Both the position numbers and the translations under genes were made by a program. The notes under the pieces were generated by a model. The model was not told where the DNA came from. It saw only the letters and a program-made list of their open reading frames with translations, and did not search any database. Source: Acidobacteriota bacterium (GTDB taxonomy: Bacteria; Acidobacteriota; Terriglobia; Terriglobales; Acidobacteriaceae). Taken from it: a stretch of 7,700 nt of DNA. Positions 1-5,873 of the stretch are shown here, piece by piece (position 1 is the first letter of the stretch; each line of letters starts with the position of its first letter). The stretch spans positions 1 through 7,700 of the forward strand of contig JAJYAE010000215.1 in assembly GCA_021779695.1 (NCBI GenBank), read 5' to 3'.

Positions 1-1
1 C

Positions 2-1036
2 ATGAAGCAGCGGATTGTCTCCACCCTCCTTGACCGCGTCCGCGAGGTCACCCGCATCGAGCAGCAGGCCGAAAAGCTCACCGCGCTTGGCAAACTCGCC
101 GGCAATCTCGCCCACGAGCTCAACAACCCCGCCTCGGCTGCTCAGCGCGCCGCGGCAAGCCTCGTCACCGAGCTGCGCGCCAACCGCGCCAATCGCTTCA
201 AGCTAGTCAACCTCTGCCTCAGCGACCACCAGATTCAGTCCATCGAAGAGTGGGAGCAGCGCGTCCTTAGCCGCACGCCCGACGACCACCGTAACGCAGC
301 CAACCTCATAGCCCGCGAAGAATCCCTCCGCAAATGGCTCAATGAGCTGCCCTGCGAAGATGCCTGGGAGATTGCGGCACAGCTCAGCGACCAGTTCGTC
401 ACCGTCAACGACCTCGATGAACTGCGTCAAGTCCTTGAGCCGCGCGAGATCGGTATTGCCCTCCAGTACTTCGCCCGCTACCTGCGCTCCACGCGATCCG
501 TTGATACGCTGCTCAATGCCACCGATCGCATCTTCGCTCTCATTAGCGCCGTCAAGGCCTATTCCTACATGGACCGCGCACCAATTCTCGAGATTGACGT
601 ACCCGCCGGCCTCGACGCCACGGTGCAAATGCTCCAGTCCCGCATGGGTGGTGTTACCGTTGAGCGCGATTATCAGCCCGACCTGCCCAGGATCAGCGCC
701 TATGGCAGCGAACTCAACCAGGTCTGGACCGCGCTCATCGAAAATGCGTTGGACGCCCTCGGCAGCCAGGGCCATCTGAAGCTCACCTGCCGCATGGAAG
801 GAGACTTGTTGCTCGTCGAAATCTGGGACACTGGCCCCGGCATTCCCACCGAGTTGCAGGACCGCATCTTTGAGCCGTTTTTCACCACCAAGGCGCCCGG
901 ACAGGGCCTCGGTCTCGGCCTCGATAACGCCATGCGCATCGTCCGCAAGCACCGCGGCCACCTCAGCGTCCGCTCGGAGCCCGGGTCCACCTGCTTCCGC
1001 GTGCGCTTGCCGTTGGATCAGTTGCAGGCCTACTAA
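2..1036 (+). CDS. Sensor histidine kinase, C-terminal part (5' end outside window)
   Basis: Autophosphorylating two-component kinase: it would phosphorylate its H-box histidine with ATP and pass the phosphate to an unseen response regulator. In the 344 visible residues I see an H-box (LGKLAGNLAHELNNP, phosphoacceptor His about 38), an N-box (NQVWTALIENALDAL, Asn about 247), a G1 box (DTGPG, 276-280), an F-box (FEPFFTTK, 290-297) and a G2 box (GQGLGLGL, 300-307), so the dimerisation and ATPase modules look intact. No membrane segment is visible. About 209 residues separate the H-box His from the N-box Asn, roughly 100 more than usual, so the dimerisation region carries a large mostly helical insert. 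The reading frame is already open at the first base and a kinase needs an input domain, so Met1 is probably internal. Kinases of this type that I recall often carry an N-terminal cyclic-nucleotide-binding or receiver domain; this is inference. It ends 14 bases from a convergent gene. Confidence 0.88.
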   Translation: MKQRIVSTLLDRVREVTRIEQQAEKLTALGKLAGNLAHELNNPASAAQRAAASLVTELRANRANRFKLVNLCLSDHQIQSIEEWEQRVLSRTPDDHRNAANLIAREESLRKWLNELPCEDAWEIAAQLSDQFVTVNDLDELRQVLEPREIGIALQYFARYLRSTRSVDTLLNATDRIFALISAVKAYSYMDRAPILEIDVPAGLDATVQMLQSRMGGVTVERDYQPDLPRISAYGSELNQVWTALIENALDALGSQGHLKLTCRMEGDLLLVEIWDTGPGIPTELQDRIFEPFFTTKAPGQGLGLGLDNAMRIVRKHRGHLSVRSEPGSTCFRVRLPLDQLQAY

Positions 1037-1050
1037 GAGCTTCCCAGTCG

Positions 1051-1563
1051 CTAGAACGACACGTCTGCGGCTTCCGTCACTCGCAGTACAGATTGATCGC
1101 CGGTCTTCTGCTTCCACGCCGCACGAATGGCGTCAATCTTCGCCCGGTTTTCCGCGCGGTCCTGATAGAGAATCAGCAGCATCTTTGTGTGCAGCCGCTC
1201 CGGCGCGCTCTCATTCTTGCCCTGCCACTGCCCGTAGAGGTCCACCACGCTCAGGCCATCTGGAAACCGCGGTGTCACATTCTTATCGAGAAATGCCCGC
1301 CACTCCGCCTCGCTGATTCCCTGCTCTGGGTGGTCCCCGGATCCCAGACCAAAGAAGAGCTTTGTCTCCACCCAGCCCTGAGTCTGGCCTGGATGTGCCG
1401 CGTCCCCGGTGAGCACTGGTGCTGCCTGGGCCTGAGCCGGCGCAGTCGCTGCAGCATGGCGCGCGCCGCCCACACAGCCCGTCAGGGAGGCAGCCAACAC
1501 CAGCGCAAGGGCACTCACCCCCTGCCGGACACTTGCCAGCACTCCCGTCGAATCCGTCCTCAC
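1051..1563 (-). CDS. DUF3574 family lipoprotein
   Basis: Small exported protein of unknown function. With the GTG start at 1563 it has 170 residues: a short polar N-terminus, a hydrophobic stretch (about 17-27) and a lipobox LTGC with Cys30 as the likely lipidation site, so it should be membrane-anchored. An Ala/Pro/Gln-rich linker (31-60) follows. The DUF3574 domain covers about 64-170, with KLFFGLGSGD, EWRAFLDKNVTPRFPDGLSV, a GQWQ element, a hydrophobic strand MLLILYQD and the ending SVLRVTEAADVSF. I prefer the 1563 GTG because it overlaps the stop of the upstream DUF427 gene as GTGA, typical of translational coupling. The frame stays open to an alternative TTG at 1587, which would add eight residues (MARSRNRK) before the signal. 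The family match rests on recalled motifs. Confidence 0.85.
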   Translation of the reverse strand: MRTDSTGVLASVRQGVSALALVLAASLTGCVGGARHAAATAPAQAQAAPVLTGDAAHPGQTQGWVETKLFFGLGSGDHPEQGISEAEWRAFLDKNVTPRFPDGLSVVDLYGQWQGKNESAPERLHTKMLLILYQDRAENRAKIDAIRAAWKQKTGDQSVLRVTEAADVSF

Positions 1564-1844
1564 TTTTCGATTTCTACTCCGCGCCAAAAGGCCACATAGC
1601 CTTTAATCTTGCGCGCCGCGGGCTTGGGATCGGGATAGTACCAGGCCGCGTCTGGATTGTCCTGGCCGTCAATCAGCAGGCTCATATACTTCGCCTGTCC
1701 CTTCCAAGGGCACGTAGACGTGGTTGAACTGGGACGAAAATATTCTTTCACCAGACTGGATTCGGGGAAGTACACGTTCCCCTCAACGACCTCTGTCGTC
1801 TCGCTCTCTGCGATAACCTTGCCGTTCCAAATTGCTCTTGCCAT
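1560..1844 (-). CDS. DUF427 domain protein
   Basis: A 94-residue single-domain cytoplasmic protein with no signal or membrane segment. It shows the recognisable DUF427 pattern across its whole length: an opening ARAIWNGKVIAES, then VEGNVYFPESS (20-30), the hallmark CPWKG (45-49) followed by A-x-Y, an acidic DG turn (59-60), AAWYYPDPKP (66-75) and the closing IKGYVAFWRGV (80-90). The length fits the single-domain form of the family. The molecular function is not established to my knowledge, and I do not assign one. The ATG at 1844 is preceded by only a weak GGA seven bases away. A strong hairpin with a T run ends 18 bases before the start. Its stop codon overlaps the likely GTG start of the DUF3574 lipoprotein gene, so the two are probably cotranscribed. 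Confidence 0.9.
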   Translation of the reverse strand: MARAIWNGKVIAESETTEVVEGNVYFPESSLVKEYFRPSSTTSTCPWKGQAKYMSLLIDGQDNPDAAWYYPDPKPAARKIKGYVAFWRGVEIEK

Positions 1845-1862
1845 GAGTTTTCCGGTTCAATC

Positions 1863-1902
1863 AAAAAGTCTTATGCGGACAGCCGGAGGCGGTCCGCATA
1901 AG
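1863..1902 (-). terminator. Hairpin plus T run: intrinsic terminator or leader attenuator
   Basis: Perfect 11-bp inverted repeat, CTTATGCGGAC at 1870-1880 and GTCCGCATAAG at 1892-1902. Inside the 11-base loop is a further GCC/GGC stem with a GGA tip. Read on the minus strand, the stem is followed after two bases by five consecutive T (1867-1863). This is the form of a rho-independent terminator for the exported mini-protein gene that ends at 1966. It finishes only 18 bases before the DUF427 start codon, so it could also lie in that gene's leader. Confidence 0.55.
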
Positions 1903-1935
1903 CTGACGGATACGACACTATCAGAGATTGTCCGG

Positions 1936-1953
1936 CATGGCGAGTCCGCCATG
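1936..1953. repeat. Short perfect inverted repeat (7-bp stem, 4-base loop)
   Basis: CATGGCG at 1936-1942 and CGCCATG at 1947-1953 with loop AGTC. It lies 13 bases past the stop of the minus-strand gene that ends at 1966 and upstream of the larger hairpin at 1870-1902. There is no T run on either side, so by itself it is not a canonical terminator. It may protect the 3' end of the transcript or be part of a two-hairpin structure. Confidence 0.4.
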
Positions 1954-1965
1954 AGCAGGGGGAAT

Positions 1966-2292
1966 CTACTTGGCAGCGGAAATTGAGTCGATATGGACGC
2001 TCTTGGCCGTCTTGTCGATCGAGGCCTTCACCGTCACATGGTCACCGTAGAAGCTCTTCACCGCATCCGGATTGTCAATTGACCATACCTGCTGCTTGGC
2101 TTCATCCACAAATACCGGCTTCATGCCGCCCGCAATGCACTTCTTCACGCAGGCCGCGTTGGCCGTTGCACCCGAGTGCTTTGCGCCGCACATCGAATCC
2201 GAAATCCACCCATTAATGCTCGAGTCTGCTGCGCTCGCAGCAACTGCACCCGACATCAGAATCAAACAAGCTAGAGCAAAAATCCGTTTCAC
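1966..2292 (-). CDS. Small Sec-exported protein with three mature cysteines (DUF5818-like)
   Basis: A 108-residue protein with a clear Sec signal peptide: MKR, a hydrophobic core (about 4-18) and a likely cleavage after AASA (residue 21). It is therefore probably periplasmic. The mature part begins INGWISDSMCGAKHSG and contains Cys35, Cys48 and Cys52, the last two in the spacing CVKKC. It ends in a beta-rich stretch (GDHVTVKASI, SVHIDSI). The pattern 'G-W/Y-I-S-D-S-M-C-G-A-K ... C-x3-C ... GG..PVFV' is one I associate with small exported proteins common in Acidobacteria (DUF5818 as I recall; the accession is uncertain). Function unknown. A CxxxC pair plus one upstream Cys could bind metal or form a disulfide, but this is speculation. 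The start is GTG at 2292, supported by a strong GGAGG six bases upstream. It appears monocistronic. Confidence 0.82.
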   Translation of the reverse strand: MKRIFALACLILMSGAVAASAADSSINGWISDSMCGAKHSGATANAACVKKCIAGGMKPVFVDEAKQQVWSIDNPDAVKSFYGDHVTVKASIDKTAKSVHIDSISAAK

Positions 2293-2298
2293 GATCGA

Positions 2299-2303
2299 CC
2301 TCC
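2299..2303 (-). promoter_or_regulatory. Strong Shine-Dalgarno fixing a GTG start
   Basis: On the minus strand GGAGG (2303-2299) lies six bases before the GTG at 2292. This supports that non-ATG codon as the start of the exported mini-protein; no ATG in this position gives a complete signal peptide. Confidence 0.75.
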
Positions 2304-2304
2304 C

Positions 2305-2320
2305 GGGAAGTTAACCTCCC
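2305..2320. repeat. Imperfect palindrome centred on GTTAAC in the leader
   Basis: GGGAAGTTAACCTCCC is self-complementary except at one symmetric pair and lies directly upstream of the GGAGG ribosome site of the 1966-2292 gene. It abuts a perfect TCCCGGGA (2301-2308) that includes part of the ribosome site. It could be an operator or a leader structure affecting translation. No regulator can be named from this window. Confidence 0.3.
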
Positions 2321-2377
2321 GCTCAACATCATGCGCTATCGGTTGCCTGATGCACAAGCGCTCCCGGCACGCAATTT

Positions 2378-2399
2378 GGCCCGAATGAAACTTCCGGCC
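2378..2399 (+). terminator. Weak hairpin with T-rich tail on the plus strand
   Basis: GGCC (2378-2381) pairs with GGCC (2396-2399), and after one mismatch GAA (2383-2385) pairs with TTC (2392-2394) around a six-base loop. On the plus strand it is followed by TTGTTTT; on the minus strand, where the neighbouring genes lie, no T run follows. It sits six bases past the stop of the 2405-2851 gene and may act as a 3' end structure for that gene. The evidence is marginal. Confidence 0.2.
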
Positions 2400-2404
2400 T
2401 TGTT

Positions 2405-2851
2405 TTATTGCTTTGCCGCCAGCACCTTGCGCCGCGCCTCAATCGTCTTCAGCGTCGTGTCATAACGGGCGGCCGCACCGGAAAACCGTGCCACCACTTC
2501 GGAAGTCTTGTTCATGAATGTCGGCATTCGCTCCCGAATCGCGTCCAGTATGTGGGAAAACTTCGCCAGCAGGAAGAATCCCTCGCCGTTGCAGTCCACA
2601 AACAGATCCGCCGAAACAGCGCCGTGCAGCACCAGCGCCGCCGCCATCTCCCAGTAGGTCGTCACCTGCCGGAAATACGCGTTATGTGGATCGGCTGGAT
2701 TGCCGACCACGGCGAAGAAATCCTCCGCTGTCGCCGGCCACCATTCGGCCGTCATCCAGGCACGAGCCTGCCGCATTATGCTCTCGGTTCGCAGTTCATA
2801 CAGCTTCAGAATGATCTCGGCGTCAGCCGGGGTCGCAAGCATTCGTTCCAT
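2405..2851 (-). CDS. Conserved-looking hypothetical protein, 148 aa
   Basis: I do not recognise a named family with confidence. It is a cytoplasmic, mostly helical and aromatic-rich protein with no signal peptide or membrane segment. Features: an opening ATPADAEIILKLYELR that looks like an amphipathic helix, a Trp pair (EWWPA, 36-40), NPADPHNAYFRQVTTYWEMAAALVLHGA (51-78), a patch DLFVDCNGEGFFLL (82-95) and a basic helix at the C-terminus (KTIEARRKVLAAKQ). The central 'YWEMAAALVLHGAVSADLF' faintly resembles DUF4760-type proteins, which I would not rely on. The ATG at 2851 has GGAG eight bases upstream; Met4 is an alternative. It starts 68 bases after the topA stop on the same strand, so cotranscription with topA is plausible but does not imply a shared role. 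Confidence 0.8.
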   Translation of the reverse strand: MERMLATPADAEIILKLYELRTESIMRQARAWMTAEWWPATAEDFFAVVGNPADPHNAYFRQVTTYWEMAAALVLHGAVSADLFVDCNGEGFFLLAKFSHILDAIRERMPTFMNKTSEVVARFSGAAARYDTTLKTIEARRKVLAAKQ

Positions 2852-2919
2852 TCAGGGATCTCCGCTGCCCGTTGCTCTTGGATGGGCCTCTGCCACTCTA
2901 TCCAACGCTCTGCTCGGAA

Positions 2920-5586
2920 TCAAGCCGGTTGCAGCTCTTTCTTGCTTTCCGCCTTTTCCAGCACCGGTCCATGCGTCTCAGCCGTCGGTGGCGGTGGAGC
3001 GTCACCGATCCGCTTCGAATAGCTGCAAACCACGGCGCTCTCCTCAGGCTCGGCCGCCTTCTTGCCGCGCTTCTTCGGTGCTTCCTCTTCGCCACCCTTC
3101 TTTTTGTTCGGGCATTCCAGGTAGACGCCAGATTTCAGCGTCTTCTCCACCAGATACGGGCTCCCGCACTGCGGACACTTCTGCGGAACCGGCTTGTTGT
3201 TGGAGGTGAAATCGCATTTGGGGTAATTCGTGCAACCCCAGAAGACATTGCCTCTGCGCGCCTTGCGCTCTGCAATGTCGCCCTCGCCGCACTTCGGGCA
3301 CTTCATGCCTTCAATCAAGTTCTGCTTCACGTACTTGCACTTGGGGTAGCCCGAGCACGAAACGAACTCTCCATAGGCACCCTGGCGCAGCACCAGAGGC
3401 TTGCCGCACACCGGGCAGTCCTCCCCTGTCGGCTGCGGGGGCTTCTGCTGCTGCTTCTGGCTCAGTTTGCGGATCGTCTTGCACGGAGGATCTTCACTGT
3501 AACCTGGGCAGCTCATGAACGGGCCCCAAGGGCCGCGCTTCAGCACCATCACCCTGCCGCAGTTCTCGCAGTACTCCTCCGTGTCGCCCGCTTCCTGGGC
3601 CTCCGGGGTATTCATGTCCGGCTTGGCCGCAATGTTCTCCTTGGTGAACGTACAGCTTGTCGGGTCCTTCTTGTTGTAGGCGGAGCACGAATAGAAGCTG
3701 CCGAACTTGCCCCACTTCAGCACCAGCGGTGAACCACAAACGTCGCACTTCTCCGTCGTGACCTTCTCCATCCGCTTGATGTCTTCCATGTTCTTGCCGG
3801 CATCTTTGAGCTCTTCTTCAAAGTAGTCATAGAAGCCATTCAGCAGATCGGTCCACTTCTCCTTGCCCTCTTCAATGTCGTCCAGCTCTTCTTCGAGCTT
3901 CGCGGTGTACTTGGTGTCGAAGATGTAGGGAAAATTCTTCACCAGCAGGTCGCACACCACCACGCCAATCTCGGTCGGATAGAAGCGTCCGCGCGAGCCG
4001 CCGTGCTTCACCACGTACTCGCGGTCCTGAATCGTGTTGATGATCGACGCATAGGTTGAAGGCCGCCCGATGCCGCGCTCTTCCAGCTCCTTCACGAGAG
4101 ATGCTTCGTTGTAGCGCGGCGGCGGCTCCGTGAAGTGGTCCTCTGGAAGCAACTGCTCCAACTCCAGCGCCTTCACCTTGTCCAGGCTCGGCAGCCGGCT
4201 TGCGGACTCCGTCTCGTCATCCTTCTTTTCGTCAGACATCTCATAGACGCGCAGGAAGCCGTCAAAACGCAGAACGGAACCGCTTGCGCGAAAGTCATAG
4301 GTCTTTCCAGTCTTTGAAGACACCGCAGAGATATTCGCCGTGGTGATGTCGTAGACCGCGGGCACCATCTGCGACGCAACAAATCGCTTCCAGATCAGCG
4401 TGTAAAGCTTCAGTTGCTCATCGCTCAGAAACTTCGCAATCGATTCTGGCGTGCGCGAAGCATCGGTGGGCCGGATGGCTTCGTGCGCATCCTGCGCTTC
4501 CTTCTTGCCGCGAAACTCGTTGGGCTTCTCCGGCAGATACTTTGCACCCAGCGTTCTTGAAATCCACTCGCGCGCCGCCACCTTGGCCTCCGGCGCCACG
4601 CGCGGAGAATCGGTACGCATGTAGGTAATCAGACCCGTCGTACCTTCGGGGCCCAGATCCACTCCCTCATAGAGCCGCTGCGCGACGCCCATTGTGCGCC
4701 GGACATTGAAGCCCAGCTTGTTCGCAGCGTCTCGCTGCAACTGGCTCGTGATGAAAGGGGGCAGAGGCCGGCGTTGTTGCTCGCGCGCCTGAATCGATGC
4801 AATCGTCCACTTCGCGCCGTTGAGGGCAGCGACCACATCGTCCATCGATTTCTTGTCCGGCAGCGCGTTGGAAAGGAACTGCGCTTTGCCTTCCTTGTCA
4901 GTCCCGTTGGCTACGCGCGCCGGCTCGCCCTCGATGCCGACGAAGCGCGCTTTGAAGCTCCTGTCGGCTTCCCGCTCCGGATGCAGCTGCGCTTCCAGTG
5001 TCCAGTATTCCACTGGCTTGAACCCCGCAATCTCGCGCTCGCGCTCTACGATCAGTCGCACCGCAACCGTCTGCACACGACCAGCGGAAAGCCCGCGGCG
5101 CACCTTGTCCCAAAGCAAGGGGGAAATCTGATAGCCCACCAGACGGTCCAGCACACGACGCGTCTGTTGTGCGTCCACAAGGTTCCGGTCCACATCCCGC
5201 GCGTGCTGAAAGGCGTCCTGCACAGCCTTCTTCGTAATCTCGTTGAAGGTGATCCGATGAATCTTCTTCTTCTCTTTGGCCGATGTTCCCAACTGCAGCG
5301 CAAGATGATAGGCAATGGCCTCGCCTTCGCGGTCCGGGTCAGGCGCCAGATAGATTTCGTCTGCCTTCGCCGCAGCTTTTTTTAATTGGTCAACAACCTT
5401 CTCTTTGCCGGGGGAAACGATCAGATCCGGCTCAAAGGTCCGCTGCTTGAGTTCCACGCCAATGTCGTTCTTGGGCAGGTCCATGATGTGGCCGACCGAT
5501 GCGCGCACTTCAAAACCTTTGCCGAGATACTTCTCGATCGTCTTGGCCTTCGCGGGAGATTCGACGATCACCAGTGATTTGCTCAT
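2920..5586 (-). CDS. topA: DNA topoisomerase I (type IA)
   Basis: Relaxes negatively supercoiled DNA by Mg-dependent single-strand passage through a 5'-phosphotyrosine intermediate. From ATG at 5586 it has 888 residues, close to E. coli TopA (865). The Toprim domain (1-110) shows the acidic residues Glu9 (VESPAKAKTIEKYLGKGF), Asp83, Asp85 and Glu87 (DPDREGE). The core contains the active site GLITYMRTDSPRV with catalytic Tyr322, then QDAHEAIRPT (366-375) and GIGRPSTYASII (505-516). The C-terminus has four complete four-Cys zinc ribbons starting near Cys614, 673, 724 and 763. A fifth near Cys804 (Cys804, 807, 825) lacks its final cysteine. A Lys/Glu/Ala/Pro-rich tail (about 829-888) with one more Cys at 854 ends the protein. 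Start choice: AAGGA lies five bases before the 5586 ATG but touches an in-frame ATG at 5592. It lies downstream of dprA in the same orientation. Confidence 0.98.
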   Translation of the reverse strand: MSKSLVIVESPAKAKTIEKYLGKGFEVRASVGHIMDLPKNDIGVELKQRTFEPDLIVSPGKEKVVDQLKKAAAKADEIYLAPDPDREGEAIAYHLALQLGTSAKEKKKIHRITFNEITKKAVQDAFQHARDVDRNLVDAQQTRRVLDRLVGYQISPLLWDKVRRGLSAGRVQTVAVRLIVEREREIAGFKPVEYWTLEAQLHPEREADRSFKARFVGIEGEPARVANGTDKEGKAQFLSNALPDKKSMDDVVAALNGAKWTIASIQAREQQRRPLPPFITSQLQRDAANKLGFNVRRTMGVAQRLYEGVDLGPEGTTGLITYMRTDSPRVAPEAKVAAREWISRTLGAKYLPEKPNEFRGKKEAQDAHEAIRPTDASRTPESIAKFLSDEQLKLYTLIWKRFVASQMVPAVYDITTANISAVSSKTGKTYDFRASGSVLRFDGFLRVYEMSDEKKDDETESASRLPSLDKVKALELEQLLPEDHFTEPPPRYNEASLVKELEERGIGRPSTYASIINTIQDREYVVKHGGSRGRFYPTEIGVVVCDLLVKNFPYIFDTKYTAKLEEELDDIEEGKEKWTDLLNGFYDYFEEELKDAGKNMEDIKRMEKVTTEKCDVCGSPLVLKWGKFGSFYSCSAYNKKDPTSCTFTKENIAAKPDMNTPEAQEAGDTEEYCENCGRVMVLKRGPWGPFMSCPGYSEDPPCKTIRKLSQKQQQKPPQPTGEDCPVCGKPLVLRQGAYGEFVSCSGYPKCKYVKQNLIEGMKCPKCGEGDIAERKARRGNVFWGCTNYPKCDFTSNNKPVPQKCPQCGSPYLVEKTLKSGVYLECPNKKKGGEEEAPKKRGKKAAEPEESAVVCSYSKRIGDAPPPPTAETHGPVLEKAESKKELQPA

Positions 5587-5591
5587 TGCCA

Positions 5592-5596
5592 TCCTT
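5592..5596 (-). promoter_or_regulatory. topA ribosome binding site
   Basis: Minus-strand AAGGA (5596-5592) is five bases before the ATG at 5586, a good spacing. The competing in-frame ATG at 5592 overlaps this element with no spacing, so 5586 (MSKSLVIVESPAK) is the better start. Confidence 0.65.
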
Positions 5597-5625
5597 ATTC
5601 TGCGTACTCAAACCGTTTGGCCTGT

Positions 5626-5644
5626 TGGACTCCAGTTGAGTCCA
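5626..5644. repeat. Perfect 7-bp hairpin in the topA leader
   Basis: TGGACTC (5626-5632) and GAGTCCA (5638-5644) flank the loop CAGTT. It lies about 40-58 bases upstream of the topA start codon, so it would fall in the 5' untranslated region or be an operator near the promoter. No T run follows on the minus strand, so it is not an intrinsic terminator. Confidence 0.4.
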
Positions 5645-5839
5645 TTCCGTTACGCGCCGCTACCCAAAGGGGAGATGCTCGGCGAGGCGGCTTCTCTTTC
5701 ACAAGACAATAGACGTTACAAAAACTGGAAACTAACACGAAAGACGGCTTCGTTTCCACAAGGAGAATCGATTTTCATGCTCCGCCTGCATCTTTCCGGT
5801 TACGCGCAACAGCTTCAAAACGCGCGATTTTGCAAGGGA

Positions 5840-5863
5840 AAGTCCGATGCCGGCATCGCACTT
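5840..5863. repeat. 24-base near-perfect palindrome downstream of dprA
   Basis: A perfect 14-base palindrome CGATGCCGGCATCG (5845-5858) is extended, after one C-C mismatch, by AAGT (5840-5843) and ACTT (5860-5863). It starts 10 bases after the dprA stop on the minus strand. The T run on the transcript precedes rather than follows it. It could be a 3' end hairpin or a dimer-protein binding site upstream of topA. Confidence 0.4.
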
Positions 5864-5873
5864 GAAAAAAATT

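Larger units (their letters stand above)
5587..5873. other. dprA-topA intergenic region (287 bases)
   Basis: No convincing gene on either strand. It should hold the topA promoter, but I see no clear -35/-10 pair. It contains a perfect hairpin in the topA leader (5626-5644) and a near-perfect palindrome just past dprA (5840-5863). An A run on the plus strand (5865-5871, T run on the minus strand) lies between the dprA stop and the palindrome, so it comes before the hairpin on the transcript and does not form a canonical terminator. Confidence 0.6.

Noticed and set aside
203..1117. Long minus-strand open frame (304 codons) opposite the histidine kinase
   Set aside because: The plus strand carries unmistakable kinase motifs over the same bases. 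The antisense translation shows no domain and looks like a GC-driven mirror frame.
2872..3732. Long plus-strand open frame (286 codons) opposite the topA 3' end
   Set aside because: The product is a Leu/Arg/Ala-rich repetitive sequence without family features, mirroring the zinc-ribbon coding region of topA.
4774..5385. Plus-strand open frame (203 codons) opposite the topA 5' half
   Set aside because: It lies entirely within the well-supported Toprim and core coding region; no ribosome site or protein motif was seen.
5645..5840. Possible topA -35/-10 promoter elements (several TTGTnn and TATTGT-like hexamers on the minus strand)
   Set aside because: No pair had both reasonable hexamers and 16-18 base spacing, so a specific call would be guesswork.
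5859..5873. A/T run next to the dprA stop as part of an intrinsic terminator
   Set aside because: On the dprA transcript the T run comes before the palindrome rather than after it, the wrong order for a rho-independent terminator.
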